In this document: one piece after another, positions 5,339 through 7,907 of the stretch | Numbering within the stretch: the first letter of the stretch is position 1 | How the letters are laid out: each line of letters starts with the position of its first letter | Source: an uncultured Campylobacter sp. | GTDB lineage: Bacteria > Campylobacterota > Campylobacteria > Campylobacterales > Campylobacteraceae | Direction: 5' to 3' | DNA: 7,907 nt | Assembly (NCBI RefSeq): GCF_938040115.1 | Contig: NZ_CALHXD010000333.1 | Location: 1-7,907 of the forward strand | Notes under the pieces: generated by a model | Seen by the model: the letters and a program-made list of their open reading frames with translations, nothing else | What the model was told of the DNA's origin: nothing | Databases searched by the model: none | Translations under genes and position numbers: made by a program

Positions 5339-5425
5339 ATGAAAGATTCTGCAGTAACTCACGTAACTATGGCTATCGGAGCCTTGCTTTGGGGTTGTCT
5401 AACGGCAGCGGTGGTTTTATTTTAA
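5339..5425 (+). CDS. 28-residue single-span membrane microprotein, unknown function
   Basis: This short frame reads MKDSAVTHV, then a hydrophobic stretch from about residue 11 to the end at F28, with one tryptophan (W18) and one cysteine (C20). It ends at TAA 5423-5425. It is supported by an ideal AAGGAG at 5327-5332, six bases before ATG, a perfect TATAAT (5309-5314) and a hairpin downstream (5459-5486). That is a complete monocistronic unit around a very small protein. The C-terminus has no charged tail, and only K2, D3 and H8 are polar or charged near the N-terminus. It is probably an inner-membrane peptide. I do not recognise it; small partners of respiratory complexes, transporters or kinases look like this, as do some type I toxins, but there is no antisense RNA visible here. 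Codon use is ordinary. Reality as a gene is likely; function is unknown. Confidence 0.68.
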   Translation: MKDSAVTHVTMAIGALLWGCLTAAVVLF

Positions 5426-5458
5426 CCAAAAACAAAAACGTAAAAACAAAAAATCTAC

Positions 5459-5486
5459 GGACGAGTATCCAAGCGATATCTCGTCC
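5459..5486. terminator. Hairpin downstream of the microprotein gene, candidate terminator
   Basis: GGACGAG (5459-5465) pairs with CTCGTCC (5480-5486), and TAT (5466-5468) with ATA (5476-5478), leaving one bulged T. It is the most GC-rich stem in the region, 33 bp past the microprotein stop. On the + strand only TTCCTCT follows. On the - strand it is followed by GTAGATTTTTTG and a T-rich tract, so it would be a better terminator for transcription from the right on the minus strand, though no minus-strand gene is seen there. Confidence 0.5.
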
Positions 5487-5578
5487 TTCCTCTAAATCAA
5501 ATTTAACCGCTATCCCGCACCGCTTTTAAAACCCGGCTTTTCTAGCTGCTTAAATTTACTAGGTTTATTAAATTTCCT

Positions 5579-5597
5579 GCTCGGCGAGCTTGTTTTT
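5579..5597 (+). terminator. Weak hairpin with T-rich tail
   Basis: GCTC (5579-5582) and GAGC (5586-5589) enclose a three-base loop and are followed by TTGTTTTT. The stem is only four pairs, so it would be a poor terminator on its own. Confidence 0.25.
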
Positions 5598-5686
5598 GTA
5601 TCAAATTTGAAATTTGACTCGCGAGCCGAACTGTTTAAATTTAACCTCAAATTTACACGCACCGACCGCTAGCTGTCGCGCTTTGA

Positions 5687-5715
5687 TTGTTTATTTAGTT
5701 TCTTTTAGATAAAAT
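5687..5715 (+). promoter_or_regulatory. leuD operon promoter
   Basis: TAAAAT at 5710-5715 in the context TTAGATAAAAT forms the -10. TTGTTT at 5687-5692 is 17 bp upstream and can serve as a -35. The leader to the leuD start is only about 20 bases, so there is no room for an attenuator or leucine riboswitch between promoter and gene. Confidence 0.6.
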
Positions 5716-5742
5716 CGCCCAAATTTAATCTTAAGGCGAATC

Positions 5743-6225
5743 ATGAAACAAGCAAAAGTCTGGAAATTCGGCGACAATATCGACACCGACATCATCATAG
5801 CCGCGCGCTATCTAAATACCTCCGACGAGAAAATCTTGGCCACTCATATCATGGAGGACGCCGATCCCGAGTTTAGCAAAAAAATCTCCGCCGGCGACGT
5901 CATCGTGGCGGGCGAAAATTTCGGCTGCGGCAGCTCGCGCGAGCACGCTCCTTTGGCGCTTAAGGCCGCAGGCATCGGTGCTGTGATAGCCAAGAGCTTT
6001 GCTAGGATTTTTTATAGAAACAGCTTTAACACGGGGCTTTTGATACTAGAAATCAAAGAAACAGACGAGATAAACGCAGGCGACGAGCTAAAAATCGACG
6101 TGGATAACGGCGCGGTCGTAAATTTAACGAGCGGCAAAGAGTATAAATTTAGCCCGATACCGCCGTTTATGCAAGAGCTTTTAAAAAGTGGCGGCCTCAT
6201 AGAATACGCAAAAACAAGGATATAA
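5743..6225 (+). CDS. leuD: 3-isopropylmalate dehydratase small subunit
   Basis: The product is 160 residues and is the small subunit of isopropylmalate isomerase, which with LeuC converts 2-isopropylmalate to 3-isopropylmalate in leucine synthesis in the cytosol. It shows the swivel-domain signatures: WKFGDNIDTDIIIAARYL near the start (DTD at 14-16), the motif GENFGCGSSREHAP at 57-70, then AAGIGAVIAKSFARIFYRNSFNTGL at 75-99. The length and motif style match the short, archaeal-like LeuD type rather than the roughly 200-residue type that I recall in C. jejuni. AAGG at 5733-5736 is six bases before ATG. leuB starts one base after the stop. No leuC is present on either side here, so the large subunit must be encoded elsewhere. 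A homologous short aconitase-family small subunit acting on homoaconitate is less likely given the leuB neighbour. Confidence 0.95.
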   Translation: MKQAKVWKFGDNIDTDIIIAARYLNTSDEKILATHIMEDADPEFSKKISAGDVIVAGENFGCGSSREHAPLALKAAGIGAVIAKSFARIFYRNSFNTGLLILEIKETDEINAGDELKIDVDNGAVVNLTSGKEYKFSPIPPFMQELLKSGGLIEYAKTRI

Positions 6226-6226
6226 A

Positions 6227-7300
6227 ATGTCTAAAATTTATAACATAGCGGTGATAAAAGGCGACGGCATCGGTCCTGAGATAGTGGATGAGGCGATAAA
6301 GGCGCTGGATGCGGCTAGCGCGGAGTTTGGTTTTGAACTTAGCTACAACTTTTACTTGATGGGCGGCGCTGCGATCGACGTATTTGGCGAGCCTTTGCCT
6401 AGCGAGACGCTAAGCGGCGCGCTAAGCTCAGACGCTGTGCTTTTTGGCGCTATAGGCGGGCCTAAATGGGACGGCTTGCCGCGTCATCTGCGCCCTGAAA
6501 GCGGGCTTTTAAAGCTGCGAAAAGAGCTTGGCGCGTACGCAAATTTGCGCCCTGCGATGATATTTGACGAGCTAGTAGACGCTAGTACGCTAAAGCCCTC
6601 TGTCCTTCAGGGTGTTGATTTTATCGTGGTTCGCGAGCTAACCGGCGGGATATATTTCGGCCAGCCGCGCGAGAAAAAAGAAAACAGCGCATATAACACT
6701 ATGACCTACACGAGCGAGGAGATCGAGCGCATCGCAAAGGTCGGATTTGAAACCGCGATGAAGCGCAAAAAACGCGTCTGCATGGTCGATAAGGCAAACG
6801 TGCTAGAGACCAGTCAGCTCTGGCGCGAGGTCACGAGCGAAGTCGCAAAGAGCTATCCGGAGGTAAATTTGGAGTTTATGTACGTCGATAACGCGGCGAT
6901 GCAGCTAGTGCGCGCGCCTAGTAAATTCGACGTGATTTTGACGGAAAATCTCTTCGGCGATATCCTAAGCGACGAGGCTAGCATGGTGTGCGGCTCGATA
7001 GGACTGCTACCGAGTGCCAGCATCGGGGGCAAGGTAGGCATCTACGAGCCTATCCACGGCAGCGCGCCAGATATCGCGGGGCAGGGCATCGCAAACCCGG
7101 TCGCTACGATACTAAGCGCTGCGATGATGCTTAGGTATTCATTTGGCGAAAATACGGCTGCAAAAGCGATCGAAAACGCCGTAAAAGGAGCGCTCGCGCA
7201 AGGATACAGGACGAAGGATATAGCGGAGTTTGGCGCTAAAGAAATTTGCTCTACGAGTGAGATGGGCAATATCGTAGCCTCGCTCGTAAAAAAAGCGTAA
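6227..7300 (+). CDS. leuB: 3-isopropylmalate dehydrogenase
   Basis: The product is 357 residues, normal for LeuB, which oxidatively decarboxylates 3-isopropylmalate with NAD+ to 2-oxoisocaproate, usually as a cytosolic homodimer. Visible features in order are GDGIGPEIV (12-20) at the N-terminus; the LeuB-type segment RPESGLLKLRKELGAYANLRP (89-109), whose LLxLRxxL hydrophobic stretch separates LeuB from isocitrate dehydrogenase; the substrate arginines R98, R108 and R136; the RELTGGIYFG catalytic region with Y143; K189 in VDKANVLE; the metal-binding aspartates D221, D245 and D249; and the NAD-binding GSAPDIAGQGIANP (278-291). No residue appears to be missing. AAGGA at 6216-6220 is within the end of leuD, six bases before the ATG. 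It is followed by a small TPR-like gene after two bases. Confidence 0.97.
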   Translation: MSKIYNIAVIKGDGIGPEIVDEAIKALDAASAEFGFELSYNFYLMGGAAIDVFGEPLPSETLSGALSSDAVLFGAIGGPKWDGLPRHLRPESGLLKLRKELGAYANLRPAMIFDELVDASTLKPSVLQGVDFIVVRELTGGIYFGQPREKKENSAYNTMTYTSEEIERIAKVGFETAMKRKKRVCMVDKANVLETSQLWREVTSEVAKSYPEVNLEFMYVDNAAMQLVRAPSKFDVILTENLFGDILSDEASMVCGSIGLLPSASIGGKVGIYEPIHGSAPDIAGQGIANPVATILSAAMMLRYSFGENTAAKAIENAVKGALAQGYRTKDIAEFGAKEICSTSEMGNIVASLVKKA

Positions 7301-7302
7301 AG

Positions 7303-7548
7303 ATGAAAGATACGATTACCGAAGCCCTAATCTACGAGGCCCAAGGGCTAAAAGACGACGCGCTCATAGTTTATAAAAACATCCTAAAGCGCGAGCCTGC
7401 AAACGCCGCCGCGATCGCCGCGATAAGGCGTCTAAGTGGCCTTAGCAGGAAAAAAACGGGCGTGAACGAGCAGATGCGCGATTTTTTCGTCAAGATGAAA
7501 ACGGACGAAGAAATAACCGAATTTAAAAGGTGGCTGATAAAACTATGA
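7303..7548 (+). CDS. Small TPR-like protein
   Basis: The product is 81 residues. Residues 6-38 (TEALIYEAQGLKDDALIVYKNILKREPANAAA) fit a single tetratricopeptide repeat: A8, G15, A20, Y24 and P32 fall where TPR residues are expected. After it come a short basic linker (SRKKTG) and a helical, charged C-terminus (MRDFFVKMKTDEEITEFKRWLIKL). One TPR normally needs partners or self-assembly, so a scaffold or adaptor role is possible; it has no signal peptide. The gene starts two bases after leuB with no good ribosome binding site, which points to translational coupling. Its last four bases ATGA overlap the start of the next gene. I recall that in C. jejuni a small gene precedes ciaD, which would fit this pair, but I cannot check that here. 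Confidence 0.78.
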   Translation: MKDTITEALIYEAQGLKDDALIVYKNILKREPANAAAIAAIRRLSGLSRKKTGVNEQMRDFFVKMKTDEEITEFKRWLIKL

Positions 7549-7907
7549 AACTAGAAGAAATAGCGAAAATGGCGATAGACGAGGTGGCGATGGAGCTCAA
7601 GCAAATGAGCGTCGCGCAGGAAAACTTGGGCGCTAGCGAGGCTGAAAGCACGGCAAATTTGGCGAGCGTTCCGACCTCAAACGGCGACGTAAATTTGACC
7701 AATGCCGCGGGTCTTGCAAATTTAGTTAGCGAGATAAGCGTGGACGAGGCTAGCGAGTTTGAAGCCGTTTTAGAAAGCGCGGCAAACTCGCAAAACGTCG
7801 CTCCTAAATTTGACGGCGTAGAGGAGATCGCCGCGACTGCTGCGCCGCAAAAAGCCTTTGAAGTCGAGGTTGCGAATTTTACGGGCGAGGAGATATTTCT
7901 AAAAAAC
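7545..7907 (+). CDS. Acidic protein, possibly CiaD-like, partial (3' end outside the window)
   Basis: The frame opens at ATG 7545, overlapping the previous stop as ATGA, and stays open for 121 codons to the window end. The start MKLEEIAKMAIDEVAMELKQM is helical. Residues 25-105 are low in complexity, rich in A, S, E, N and V and probably disordered. The last visible residues (VANFTGEEIFLKN) look like the beginning of an ordered domain. From memory, CiaD and CiaD-like proteins of Campylobacter start with a similar MxLEELAK-type helix and have an EIFLKN segment before a conserved C-terminal domain. In C. jejuni CiaD is delivered to host cells during invasion. I cannot verify this resemblance here, and the key C-terminal part is cut off. 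Such proteins have sometimes carried misleading enzyme names. The gene itself is secure; its family is not. Confidence 0.7.
   Translation, partial: MKLEEIAKMAIDEVAMELKQMSVAQENLGASEAESTANLASVPTSNGDVNLTNAAGLANLVSEISVDEASEFEAVLESAANSQNVAPKFDGVEEIAATAAPQKAFEVEVANFTGEEIFLKN

Larger units (their letters stand above)
5426..5742. other. Gene-free stretch before leuD
   Basis: These 317 bases contain an A-rich tract with repeated AAAAACAAAAA words (5426-5453), a strong hairpin (5459-5486), a weak hairpin followed by T-rich sequence (5579-5597), several AAATTT words including ATCAAATTTGAAATTTGA at 5600-5617, and the leu promoter near 5687-5715. I see no gene and no leader peptide rich in leucine codons. 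Confidence 0.65.

Noticed and set aside
5339..5425. Type I toxin with antisense RNA
   Set aside because: No divergent or overlapping antisense promoter or long structured leader was seen; the leader is under 25 bases.
5640..5742. Leucine attenuator before leuD
   Set aside because: The predicted leader is about 20 bases and contains no leucine-rich peptide frame or terminator/antiterminator pair.

Overview
The window looks chromosomal and comes from a Campylobacter, probably near the C. rectus / C. showae / C. curvus / C. concisus cluster. The grounds are the very frequent AAATTT(G) words between genes, Campylobacter-like promoters (a good -10 of the TAAAAT/TATAAT type with little -35), AAGGA(G) ribosome binding sites and the gene content. 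The species assignment is inference. All recognised genes lie on the + strand. I see no phage, insertion sequence, CRISPR array, rRNA or tRNA.

Layout. (1) 1-156: C-terminal end of a type II L-asparaginase. (2) 157-548: gene-free stretch holding a long imperfect palindrome of about 119 nt and a terminator-like hairpin. (3) 549-1458: a DsrE-family sulfur-relay-like protein, then a DUF1877 (YfbM-like) protein. (4) 1459-1804: gene-free, with two nested inverted repeats. (5) 1805-2404: LysE/RhtB-type amino-acid exporter. (6) 2496-5086: a three-gene operon of an OmpR-type response regulator, a secreted RHS-like (YD-type) repeat protein and a sensor histidine kinase with almost no periplasmic loop. 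(7) 5087-5338: an AAATTT-dense spacer ending in a striking promoter. (8) 5339-5425: a 28-residue single-span membrane microprotein, then a hairpin. (9) 5426-5742: spacer and leu promoter. (10) 5743-7907: tightly packed leuD, leuB, a small TPR-like protein and the start of an acidic, possibly CiaD-like protein that runs off the window.

The most interesting unit is 2496-5425. The kinase has only about nine residues between its two membrane spans, so it probably senses through the membrane or through a partner. The gene overlapping its start encodes a secreted repeat protein that could be that partner. About 185 bp after the kinase, four octamer direct repeats spaced 10, 11 and 10 bp lie over the -35 region of a TATAAT promoter that drives the microprotein. 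That is the geometry expected of an OmpR-family operator, so a testable model is: secreted sensor protein, kinase, regulator, membrane microprotein. The individual parts are visible in the sequence; the circuit is inference.
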